Source of the DNA: Leclercia adecarboxylata
GTDB lineage: Bacteria; Pseudomonadota; Gammaproteobacteria; Enterobacterales; Enterobacteriaceae
Direction: 5' to 3'
NCBI RefSeq assembly: GCF_023639785.1
Contig: NZ_CP098325.1
Coordinates: 3,968,001-4,032,000 of the forward strand
DNA: 64,000 bases
The notes below the pieces were generated by a model. It saw only the letters and a list, made by a program, of their open reading frames with translations, did no database searches and was not told the origin of the DNA. Within the stretch, counting starts at the first letter, position 1. Each line of letters begins with the position of its first letter. Of this stretch, positions 59,301 through 64,000 are shown piece after piece. The position numbers and the translations under genes were made by a program.

Positions 59301-59567
59301 CTGATTCATCTTGCCGGTGGCGTTGTTGAGGATCAGCCCCTCTTTGCCGACGTTGTAATCCTGATATTTGTTGTGCGATATACCTGCGGCATTCGGGGTG
59401 GCGATATTGACCACCGGCACGCCGTTAGCGGCTTGATCCTGCCGGGTATTGCCGGTTGGCGTCAGCGTGGCCGCCACGGCAGGCAGCATCGGCTGCGTGG
59501 CGAGCAGCACGCTCAGTAAGGTGCTCAGCACACGCTGAGAAAGATTAACCTGTTCCTTGTCCATCAT
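50331..59567 (-). CDS. cdiA: CdiA, contact-dependent inhibition effector with barnase-like C-terminal toxin
   Basis: The 3078-residue two-partner-secretion exoprotein has an N-terminal signal (about 1-32) and a TPS domain with the motifs NPNL (99-102) and NPYGI (140-144). FHA-1 repeats run to about residue 1250. A non-repetitive region (about 1300-1750, with CNRLGSC) probably binds the receptor and holds the export-arrest segment. FHA-2 repeats and the pretoxin domain then lead to VENN (2825-2828). The tip (about 2965-3078) is a barnase homologue: LPQNYVDKTQA, GGQIGGDIF, WREADI with Glu3034, Arg3045, Arg3052 in TRLLYSDD, and His3067 in TTDHYET, matching barnase Glu73, Arg83, Arg87 and His102. 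It should cleave RNA in target cells. ATG 59567 has AAGGGA upstream. Confidence 0.95.
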   Translation of the reverse strand: MMDKEQVNLSQRVLSTLLSVLLATQPMLPAVAATLTPTGNTRQDQAANGVPVVNIATPNAAGISHNKYQDYNVGKEGLILNNATGKMNQTQLGGLIQGNPNLTAGREATGIINEVTGTNRSQLQGYTEVAGKAANLMVANPYGITCNGCGFINTPNATLTTGKPVLDASGKLQALEVSKGSILIEGQGLDGSQSDAVSIISRATDINAQLHAKSLTVVAGANRVAADGSISAMPGEGPAPKVAVDTGALGGMYANRIRLVSSEKGVGVNLGNLNAREGDISLDASGKLSLHNSLASGAITAKGESMALTGDHKAGGDITLDSQSELALKDGSLNSDRDLVLNAKGTLSHGKAKLTAGRDVSLTAQHLSQDARSETDAARHISLNARDSATLNGRMTTGQNLSLNASTLTHNGELVAGNTLSLDAASQTLNGAINATGDLSVAGQQITTTGASQIQGRNLSITARQADLKGTQAAREGLTVNASETLSHSGKSSANTLTLSAPTLENSGVAIASVLNTQSQTLTNAGLLQGDASLLLNTGALDNRHSGTLYSAANLALSVPTVTNHGLIASDGALDVAATVLGGEGLLQGTDALTLSGNTLSQGAAGRWLTAGSLAIAAGQLATAGITQGHNLSVDAGDWQHDGSVLAAGQFDTRLTGALLNNGDLMSQGNLTFRIPQLTNNGNLLATGDMLLTGVQLTNTATLQGNTLSLNARDNIDNAGTVIGLNGLGLETSDLNNRGDLLSQQALGVNARDITNSGRLQGQNIALAGTHLTNSGAIQSALDLALTLSGDMAAVTGSKITALNSAQITAKALDSQGLVSAKNLTIDGDSLSNSGEIGGVSGLNLHLKGDLMQAGKMLSGAGLAVRAGDIRNSGQMQGDNTQLEARTLINDGRLQGDSGLTLTLLDALTNQTNGILLSQNALSVTAPVISNTGTIQGNGNTTLSGITQIRNNGNILSGSDLMLSTADYNGAGWLQATNLLMNVAKLANSGTMMATQRATYSGNSLTNGGTLQATQLTVNAQTLTNSGTLLGNSSLTLNSDSISNDSGDLFSGGDLLAEAASLSGVGQIVALGNLTLKLVNSWTALGVVAANDQLTITSQGDISNQSTLQGNGITLNAAGKVTNNGQITAGRGTTSLSGSQIAMNSSGSLQAGGDVSFSSRGDITLDGFTGTAGNMVLTAAGSVINTALLYAGNNLSLFASRIENLRGDMLAGEDLVMQKDASKAANTEIVNVSGNIETANGDITIKTGHLLNTRDGLTTKTTQIDGAQSIPGMGDETIRVDISQLADGTYGMTSRVKERQIGPCNRLGSCSFIHWNQFYYVMYADSAEQKFINSQTRTDVTSNGGASRIASGKNLTINAGSLENFASNILANGDVSLTGNTLNNQSWQSGTVTDWFVYQYDSRRYGYAVEPGERYPTDGNNYRDAMPEDTSIAFTLKGHDSSRELGEIYRSVIQAGGNVSANFSNDISNTNSTANAGKISNIITKPNLNTPSVQSLDGGANQQALADAGTQAITVPDWKDSTSSQTIGGGTGLAPGGIDGNYPLPSGNNGYFVTSTDPDSPYLITVNPKLDGLGQLDPSLFGDLWKLLGMSPGAAPRETGSQYTDSNQFLGSAYMLDRLGLDPEKNYRFLGDAAFDTRYVSNYVLNQTGTRYINGLGSDLDQMRYLMDKAAEAQSSLGLTFGVALTADQIATLDHSLLWWEAATVNGQTVMIPKVYLSPKDVTVQNGSVISGRNVQLAGGSITNSGSSLLAQTGLSIDSSNSIHNLNAGLISAGGGLNLSALGDINNIGSTISGKTVGLESVTGSINNITETQTWSVDAGRVRLSGTDVGVTSSIAAVDRLTMRAGQDINITGANVAAGGSLGLAAGNDINIAANEISESRYERKNATTETASVTQQRSTLTAGGDLTLLAGNDLNARAAGIAAEGDVGIQAGRDVNLLAEASTESVRSKAKKKTAIDESVRQQGTEIASGGNTFIIAGRDMNAQAAEVTAQGDIAVAAGRDVNLTTATESDYRYREKTKTSSGFLSKKTTHTIQEDSATREKGSLLSGDNVTVQAGNNLLIKGSAVAGDGDVALSAGNNVDIVAATNTDTAWRFKETKKSGLMGTGGIGFTIGTSKSTHDLREQGTTQSGSFSTVGSTGGDVSITAGRQARIAGADIIAQQDMAVRGDSVVIEPGHDRRTRDEKYEQKSSGLTVALSGTAGSALNSAVTTARDAAKESDDRLAALKATKAALSLVQSDQAVALGQAKGASDSGNTNTVGINASLGSQSSKSSSHTASETAAGSSLNAGSNVTIKATGRDITVAGSKIKAGKDVTLDAARDISLSASQDTQQTTGKNSSSGGSVGVGLGAGSGGTGLSISANANSSKGHEKGNGVRQNETTVDAGSQLTINSGRDTTLAGAQVSGEAVKADIGRDLTIASTRDSDHYNSRQSSVSGGVGYTFGAGGFSGSISASRDKIASDYDSVQEQSGIFAGKGGFDVTVGNHTQLDGGVIASTADAEKNRLDTGTLGFSDIHNRADFKTEHQGAGISSGGNIGQQFAGNMANGLIAGLGSSGHAEGITRAAVSEGTLTVRDQASQQQDVTALSRDTEHANGSISPIFDKEKEQKRLQAVQLILEIGAQAADIARTRGEINGLNAARDKLAKEGKHEPGPGATEKDKADYQKALRETSEYKTAMEQYGTGGSIQRGIQAATAALQGLAGGNMAGALAGAAAPELAYVIGHKSGLSEDDVAGKAIAHAILGGAVAALQGNSAAAGAAGGAAGELAAKAIAGVLYPEVKDPSKLSEEQKQTVSALATISAGMAGGLAGDSTAGAAAGAGAGKNAVENNLLGGNEDTQAKFVQEHGKNIASCSTNPGGTACQKGLAINDALMVALPAGLGGGVLAAATPEIAAAAQAAIQACAGNVVLCLNSAGIQVSEAIVPGGVGAGGAVGIGKTAAEAAAAKTANNAAHNATSYAGLKMDLKTTEAANEVVESLRNTGMLPQNYVDKTQAMVNGWKPGKALNNTTPGGQIGGDIFENSTNILPSSPGRVWREADIGLNNTMSRGNQPGTRLLYSDDGLLYITTDHYETATSIGKWK

Positions 59568-59576
59568 CCCTGTCCC

Positions 59577-61247
59577 TTAAAACGCCACCGACACGCGGTA
59601 GTAAATATTCAGATGATCCGGTCCCAGCCAGTCCGGATACGCAAGCGGTGTGCCCGCAGTGAGCTGGCTCGAGAAGAGGCGGTTCACGCTGTTTAACCCT
59701 ACCGCCGCGCCCCACAGGGTGCCGGAGGCGTAGCGGTCGAAACCGTCTTTTTTCAGCCAGCCGCCGTCCAGCGCCGCCAGGGCGCCGATCTGCCCGATCC
59801 AGGGCAGAGTGATGAGCGAGTAGTTGAGTTCGTTACGCCAGTAGCCGCCGTTATCGCCGGAAAGATACTGCTCCTTAAAGCCGCGCACCGAGGTCTCGCC
59901 CCCCAGGGTTAAGCGCTCGCTGCCGTAGAGCCGGTCGGGCGACCACTGAAAATAGACGCTGGAGAGCCACCACAGCCGGTCGGCCAGCGGCTGCTGATAG
60001 CTGGCGTTCAGGCTCCATTTGCGAAACTCCGCTTTTGGCACATCGCCATGCTTGCCGTTGTCATCCTCAGCCCCCAGCCACGGCACGCCCTGGGTGAAGG
60101 TCGGGTTAAGGGTCGCCACACCGCCAGCGAGTTTTTGCGTGTGGTTGATGCCCAGCGCAAAGCTCGTGAGCTTGCGGCTGCTGGTGGCCAGCAGGACATC
60201 GTCGAGGTAGTTATGGTTGATACGGTGGGTCAGGCCCACCGCGGCGCTGGTCTTGATATCGCCGTTGCGAAACAGCACCCAGGAGCCGTTCAGCCGGTGG
60301 GTTTCGTTATCGCCGGTCGAGCGCCAGCGATAGCCATTGTTGTCGATGGTGCTGAGGTAGTTGCTCCAGCTGTAGCTGTAATCGAGCAGGCCATAGCCGT
60401 AAGGCACGCTGACGCCTGCGGCAAAATTCTGCGCATCCTTGCTGCTGGAAAAATCGCTGCTGCGCCCGCCGCTGATAAACCATTTATCGGCGATCCCCAG
60501 CAGGTTGTTGCCGATAAGGGCGCCGCTGAGCTGGCCGGTGCCGGTACTCTTTTGCCCGCTGTTATCGAAGCTTACCGAACCATTAAGCGGGAACTCCGGG
60601 GCAGCGGTGAGGTTAACAATGGAGTATCCCTGGCGGTTGCCGGGGAGGATCTCTATCTGAACCGGCGTCTGACGCACCCGGTTCAGCTGCTCCATCCCCT
60701 GTTCGATATCGCGCAGGTTGAGGATCTTACCCACCCGGCCCGGGAAGGTCATATCCAGGGTGCGTTCCGGCACGCCTTCCAGGCGGATCTGCTCGAGCTT
60801 GCCTTCCAGCACCGTGATATGCAGCGAGCCTCGGCTCAGATCCTGCTCGGTAAGGAAGGCGCGGCTGGTGATATAGCCCCGGCTGATATACCAGTCGGAG
60901 ACCGCGTGCGTCAGGGCGCTGAGGTCGGCCATATTCAGGCACTGGTTGCGCCACGGCGCGGTGAGTCGGCCTTCGGCAACGTCCGGCATCGCACTGGCAC
61001 CTTCCAGCACAATCTGGTTGATGACAAAACAGGGGCCGTCAGCGGTGGCTGGCGGTTTGGGGGATGAAGACGCCTCGGGTAAGACCGTGCTGCGCTCCAG
61101 CTCGTCGCGCTGGCGCTGGTTTTGATCCAGCAACTGCTGCTGTTGCTGTTGAACGGCACTGCGGTCCGCGGGCGACAGAAATGCCGCATGGGCGCTGCCG
61201 AGCGGCCATAAAATGAGCGTGGCAAAAAGCCCTGTTAATCTGGTCAT
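59577..61247 (-). CDS. cdiB: CdiB, TpsB outer-membrane transporter (ShlB/FhaC family)
   Basis: CdiB exports CdiA across the outer membrane. The 556-residue protein has a signal peptide (about 1-21, ending AHA), a plug-helix region with a Gln-rich run (about 32-48), two POTRA domains (PCFVINQIVLEGA, then LHITVLEGKLEQIRLEG) and a 16-strand barrel with the Omp85-superfamily motif TSVRGFKEQYLSGDNGGYWR (in part, about 455-474) and a terminal aromatic strand ending VAF. ATG 61247 is chosen over 61268 because AAGG stands at the right distance and the signal peptide then starts at once. cdiA follows after 9 bases. Confidence 0.95.
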   Translation of the reverse strand: MTRLTGLFATLILWPLGSAHAAFLSPADRSAVQQQQQQLLDQNQRQRDELERSTVLPEASSSPKPPATADGPCFVINQIVLEGASAMPDVAEGRLTAPWRNQCLNMADLSALTHAVSDWYISRGYITSRAFLTEQDLSRGSLHITVLEGKLEQIRLEGVPERTLDMTFPGRVGKILNLRDIEQGMEQLNRVRQTPVQIEILPGNRQGYSIVNLTAAPEFPLNGSVSFDNSGQKSTGTGQLSGALIGNNLLGIADKWFISGGRSSDFSSSKDAQNFAAGVSVPYGYGLLDYSYSWSNYLSTIDNNGYRWRSTGDNETHRLNGSWVLFRNGDIKTSAAVGLTHRINHNYLDDVLLATSSRKLTSFALGINHTQKLAGGVATLNPTFTQGVPWLGAEDDNGKHGDVPKAEFRKWSLNASYQQPLADRLWWLSSVYFQWSPDRLYGSERLTLGGETSVRGFKEQYLSGDNGGYWRNELNYSLITLPWIGQIGALAALDGGWLKKDGFDRYASGTLWGAAVGLNSVNRLFSSQLTAGTPLAYPDWLGPDHLNIYYRVSVAF

Positions 61248-61538
61248 CCTTACCTTCAAAGCATCCATGCCTTTTGTCCGTTTTCAGACTGGCGTACAAA
61301 AAAGGTGCAAAATATGTCAAAAAGTAACCGGTGTAAATGCAGACAAAACGTCAGGAGGGGATTTCCAGACTTTTGATGCGCTTTTAGGAATTTATTCAGG
61401 TAACGAATGCGAAATGCGCCCGCGCAAAATTAACGCACGTCGTCGTCGCGCCATTCATCAGACATGTGTATTATTCCCTGTTGTTTTCCTGACAACTATC
61501 CTTAACTCAAATACTTAAGCGCCAAAGCGAAAAGCATC

Positions 61539-62708
61539 ATGAGCACACCGATCAAACGGCTGGAAATCATTAAAAACGCCATTGAGCTTGAAGATGACGA
61601 CATCATCGAAAGCCAGCTGGCACGGTTAAAAAGCGAAGCCTTTGACGATGAGCTTCGGGCGATCGTCGTGGCCCTTGAACAGAAAAATTACACTGGGGCG
61701 TTAACCGCTATCGCCAGCTGGTTACAGAGCCAGCGCGCCGTCGCCCCGTGGCGCGACCCGCAGCTTGCCGCCAGCAAGCTGGAGCTGAAAGCCCTGGAGG
61801 AGCGCCTGCGCGATTTAATCGACAGGCGTAACGCCCGCGTCCAGCAGCTGGATGAATTTAACGATCTCTACCTTACCCGCCTCGGCCCGCTGATGAGCCA
61901 GATCCTCGCCCTGCGTAAAACGCTGGCGGAGCTTAATCTGCGCCGCCAGCAGGCGGAAACGCGCCGTCGGGAAGCGGACTATCGCCGCTGCCAGCAGTAC
62001 GTTGCCCAGGCGGTGGAGGTGCTGACCACCCTGACCCAACACTGGCGAGCGCTGCCCGCCGATTCAGTGCAGGCCGCCGCCGCGCGCAAGCATCTGCAGC
62101 AGCAAAGCAACCTGATTGCCAACCTGCTGGCCGAAGCCCAGGAGCTGGAAACCGGCTTAACCCGTGAGGAGGAGCCCGCCCGCCAGGCGCGGGATGAAGC
62201 TAACGACGAATATGAGAAGTACCGCGAGCAGCAGCACGAGGCGGAAATCCGCCTGCGCAAGGGCCAGAATCTCTCCGAAGAAGATCAGAACGAGTTAAAA
62301 CGGCTCTGGCGCCAGGCGAGCAAGCTCTGCCATCCGGACCTGGTGGCAGACGAACTGAAAGAAGAGGCGAACGCCATGATGGTGCAGCTGAACCAGGCGA
62401 AGCAGCGTGGCGACGTAAAAGCGATCCGCTCCCTGGTGGCCCGTCTGCATCAGGGGCTGGAGCCGATGATGGCCAGCGACAGGCTGAACGATCTGACGCG
62501 TATCCGCAAAAAGATGGCCCAGGTGCGCGAGCAAATCGACACCTTGTTGAGCGAGCTGGCGGAGCTGGAAAAAGAGGAGTCCTGGCTGCTGGTCTCCTCC
62601 CTGAGCAATATGGAAGCCTATTTTGCCCAGCAGGAGAAAGCCCTGCACGAGGTGCGCGCCTCGCTGGAACATCAGGTCAACGAAGCGCAGCTCGACGACG
62701 TGGCCTGA
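61539..62708 (+). CDS. Coiled-coil protein with J-domain-like HPD segment
   Basis: The 389-residue cytosolic protein is largely alpha-helical, with coiled-coil stretches (about 75-150 and 195-245) and a DnaJ-like segment NELKRLWRQASKLCHPDLVA (251-270), whose HPD (265-267) is the motif by which J proteins stimulate DnaK. The canonical J-domain helices around it are only partly recognisable, and zinc-finger and Gly/Phe regions are absent, so this is a type III (J-only) protein at most. Its client is unknown. It is divergent from cdiB and converges on yqjH with no gap. It shows no sign of belonging to the CDI cassette set. Confidence 0.75.
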   Translation: MSTPIKRLEIIKNAIELEDDDIIESQLARLKSEAFDDELRAIVVALEQKNYTGALTAIASWLQSQRAVAPWRDPQLAASKLELKALEERLRDLIDRRNARVQQLDEFNDLYLTRLGPLMSQILALRKTLAELNLRRQQAETRRREADYRRCQQYVAQAVEVLTTLTQHWRALPADSVQAAAARKHLQQQSNLIANLLAEAQELETGLTREEEPARQARDEANDEYEKYREQQHEAEIRLRKGQNLSEEDQNELKRLWRQASKLCHPDLVADELKEEANAMMVQLNQAKQRGDVKAIRSLVARLHQGLEPMMASDRLNDLTRIRKKMAQVREQIDTLLSELAELEKEESWLLVSSLSNMEAYFAQQEKALHEVRASLEHQVNEAQLDDVA

Positions 62709-63473
62709 CTATCTGGCGTGCCAGTAAGCGCTGGCGCGCACCAGCTTCTGATCGATGGCGTCGGTTTCAAACAGGCGACTCAGGTTTTTCACCACCTTCC
62801 CTTCCCCGGTCAGCCAGATGAAGTAATCCTCCGCCGGTACGCTGAGGGCGGCCAGATGGTCCGCCACCGCCTGCTCGTTGTGCCCCACCACCCAGGTGAT
62901 GTTGAACTCGCTCAGGTGCGCCAGATAGTCCTGACAGGCGGCATCGCCGACGGTGACCACGGCGTGCACTTCCGGGCGCACCGGCAGGGCGCGCAGCGCC
63001 TCCAGACGGCGGCGCAGGGCGGGCATGCCTGACTCATCGCAAACATAGAGCTGCCAGGCGTAATCTTCCGGCACCACCAGCGAACCGCGCGGGCCCCCGA
63101 TGGAGAGTTTGTCCCCCGGCTTTGCCTCCACCGCCCACTGGCTTGCCACCCCGCCGTCGTGGATAAAGAAGTCGAGAGCAAGTTCATGGCGAGCTGCGTC
63201 ATACAGCGGGGTGTAATCCCGCGCCTGCGGGCGCACGCCGCCGCCCCAGTTAACGCCTTCGTCCGTCACTTCCGGCGGCACAAAGGTTGTGCCCGGTTCC
63301 GGGAAAAAGACTTTGGAATGGTCGTCGAAGCCGCGGGAGCTGAAGCCCTCCAGCGCCTCGCCGCCCAGGACGATGCGCTGAAAACCGGCGCTGACGCGCT
63401 CAACGCGAAGCACGTTCAGCTCGCGAAAACGCAGGTCGTTGCGGACACGTTGGGGATAGCGGGTAGTGGTCAT
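62709..63473 (-). CDS. yqjH: YqjH, NADPH-dependent ferric-chelate reductase
   Basis: YqjH is a flavin-dependent siderophore-interacting-family reductase that releases iron from ferric chelates in the cytosol. The 254-residue protein begins MTTTRYPQRVRNDLRFREL and shows the FAD-binding RDYTPLYD (about 86-93, RxYT pattern), HDGGVASQWA with GDKLSIGGPRGS (about 105-132), CDESGMPALRRRLE (about 145-158) and the C-terminal TGEGKVVKNLSRL. It closely matches E. coli YqjH. In E. coli it is repressed by Fur and by YqjI, and both kinds of site are visible in the divergent region. Confidence 0.95.
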   Translation of the reverse strand: MTTTRYPQRVRNDLRFRELNVLRVERVSAGFQRIVLGGEALEGFSSRGFDDHSKVFFPEPGTTFVPPEVTDEGVNWGGGVRPQARDYTPLYDAARHELALDFFIHDGGVASQWAVEAKPGDKLSIGGPRGSLVVPEDYAWQLYVCDESGMPALRRRLEALRALPVRPEVHAVVTVGDAACQDYLAHLSEFNITWVVGHNEQAVADHLAALSVPAEDYFIWLTGEGKVVKNLSRLFETDAIDQKLVRASAYWHAR

Positions 63474-63495
63474 AATGTGCCTTCGTGATGTAAAA

Positions 63496-63505
63496 CGATA
63501 TATCG
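63496..63505. promoter_or_regulatory. Palindrome CGATATATCG, likely YqjI operator (yqjH side)
   Basis: A perfect 10-base palindrome 23 bases before the yqjH start. Its core GATATATC recurs at 63681-63688 before yqjI, as expected for a repressor controlling both divergent genes. Confidence 0.6.
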
Positions 63506-63511
63506 AAATAA

Positions 63512-63531
63512 AAGTGAAATGATAATGATTG
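63512..63531. promoter_or_regulatory. Putative Fur box
   Basis: AAGTGAAATGATAATGATTG contains GATAATGATT, matching the GATAAT hexamer arrays bound by Fur, and lies about 40-60 bases before yqjH. Iron repression of yqjH is known in E. coli. Confidence 0.6.
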
Positions 63532-63680
63532 CTAACAACGAGGATTGCAAGATTTTTTTTGATATACCCATAGCTCGCGAAAGCAAAGTTGAAAGAGCAG
63601 ATTAAAAAATATAAATATCAATTAATTAAATTAAATAACGCATGCGACGTTGCTTGTTTGTGATTTTTAGATATAAATTA

Positions 63681-63688
63681 GATATATC
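63681..63688. promoter_or_regulatory. Palindrome GATATATC, likely YqjI operator (yqjI side)
   Basis: The same GATATATC core as at 63497-63504, about 20 bases before the yqjI start codon, embedded in AT-rich promoter DNA. Confidence 0.55.
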
Positions 63689-63707
63689 AAAAGTACGGAG
63701 AAAGACG

Positions 63708-64000
63708 ATGCGACACTCACACGGCCACGACAATCACGAGCATCACCACCGCGGACGCGGCGGCGAACACCATCACGGCGGCGGCCGCCGCCAGCGCTTC
63801 TTTGGTCACGGCGAATTACGTCTGGTGATCCTGGATATCCTGACCCGCAACGCCAGCCACGGCTACGAGCTGATTAAGGCGATTGAGACCCTGACCCAGG
63901 GCAACTACACCCCAAGCCCGGGCGTGATCTATCCGACGCTGGATTTTCTGCAGGATCAGCAGTTCATCACCCTCACCGAGGAGGAGAACGGGCGTAAAAA
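63708..64000 (+). CDS. yqjI: YqjI, PadR-family metal-responsive repressor (5' part)
   Basis: YqjI is a nickel- and iron-responsive winged-helix repressor of itself and yqjH in E. coli. The first 97 codons are present. A His/Gly-rich metal-binding N-terminus (MRHSHGHDNHEHHHRGRGG onward, 1-29) is followed by the PadR domain (about 33 on) with LRLVILDILTRNASHGYELI, then PSPGVIYPTLDFLQDQ, the recognition-helix region of PadR proteins. The ATG at 63708 follows GGAG with a 9-base gap. The gene continues beyond the window. Confidence 0.92.
   Translation, partial: MRHSHGHDNHEHHHRGRGGEHHHGGGRRQRFFGHGELRLVILDILTRNASHGYELIKAIETLTQGNYTPSPGVIYPTLDFLQDQQFITLTEEENGRK

Overview
The window is chromosomal DNA of an enteric bacterium of the family Enterobacteriaceae. 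The housekeeping gene order ribB / ubiK / hldE-glnE-ygiF / ygiM-cca / uppP-folB / plsY ... tsaD / rpsU-dnaG-rpoD / mug / tRNA-Ile2 ... yqjH / yqjI is the one known from Escherichia coli, and the proteins are close to E. coli in sequence. The accessory content (a urease cluster with ureJ, a type I cellulose operon with bcsD and bcsO, and a large CDI locus) points to an Enterobacter, Leclercia, Lelliottia or Klebsiella-like genus. I cannot name the species from sequence alone.

Layout. Bases 1-10.7 kb are core genes: riboflavin synthesis with its FMN riboswitch, ubiquinone assembly, LPS heptose synthesis, glutamine synthetase adenylylation, inorganic triphosphatase, CCA addition, undecaprenyl-PP recycling, folate, and phospholipid acylation. 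Bases 10.9-16.4 kb hold ureDABCEJFG, placed between plsY and tsaD. Next come a secreted subtilisin-like protein with a chitin-binding tail (minus strand) and a divergent RcsB-like regulator with a degenerate receiver. tsaD and the rpsU-dnaG-rpoD macromolecular synthesis operon follow (19.5-25 kb), then mug and tRNA-Ile2. Just downstream of the tRNA sits a small type VI cargo unit (Hcp, a toxin-44-type effector and a membrane-anchored putative immunity protein). Bases 28.2-39.65 kb are a complete leftward cellulose operon, bcsO-Q-A-B-C-D-Z. A three-lipoprotein operon (CsgG-like, DUF4810-like, DUF799-like) follows at 40.1-41.8 kb.

The most unusual part is 42.2-61.2 kb, a contact-dependent growth inhibition locus read leftward. 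It has cdiB, a 3078-residue cdiA and cdiI. The CdiA toxin tip is plainly a barnase homologue and CdiI is a barstar homologue. Downstream lie displaced cdiA 3' ends with their immunity genes. One carries an RNase Sa/T1-like toxin with a second barstar-type immunity protein. One carries a colicin D-like tRNase tip cut exactly at the VENN-coding sequence, with a colicin D-type immunity protein. One carries an unidentified tip behind a premature stop codon. Frameshifted immunity-like relics lie between them. Opposite-strand fragments, two of them SymE-like tails, together with GC-rich hairpins mark three of the module boundaries, so the region looks like a growing archive of replaced CDI toxin/immunity cassettes.

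The last 2.5 kb hold a coiled-coil J-domain-like protein and the divergent yqjH/yqjI pair (ferric-chelate reductase and its metal-sensing PadR regulator) with a Fur-like box and GATATATC palindromes between them.
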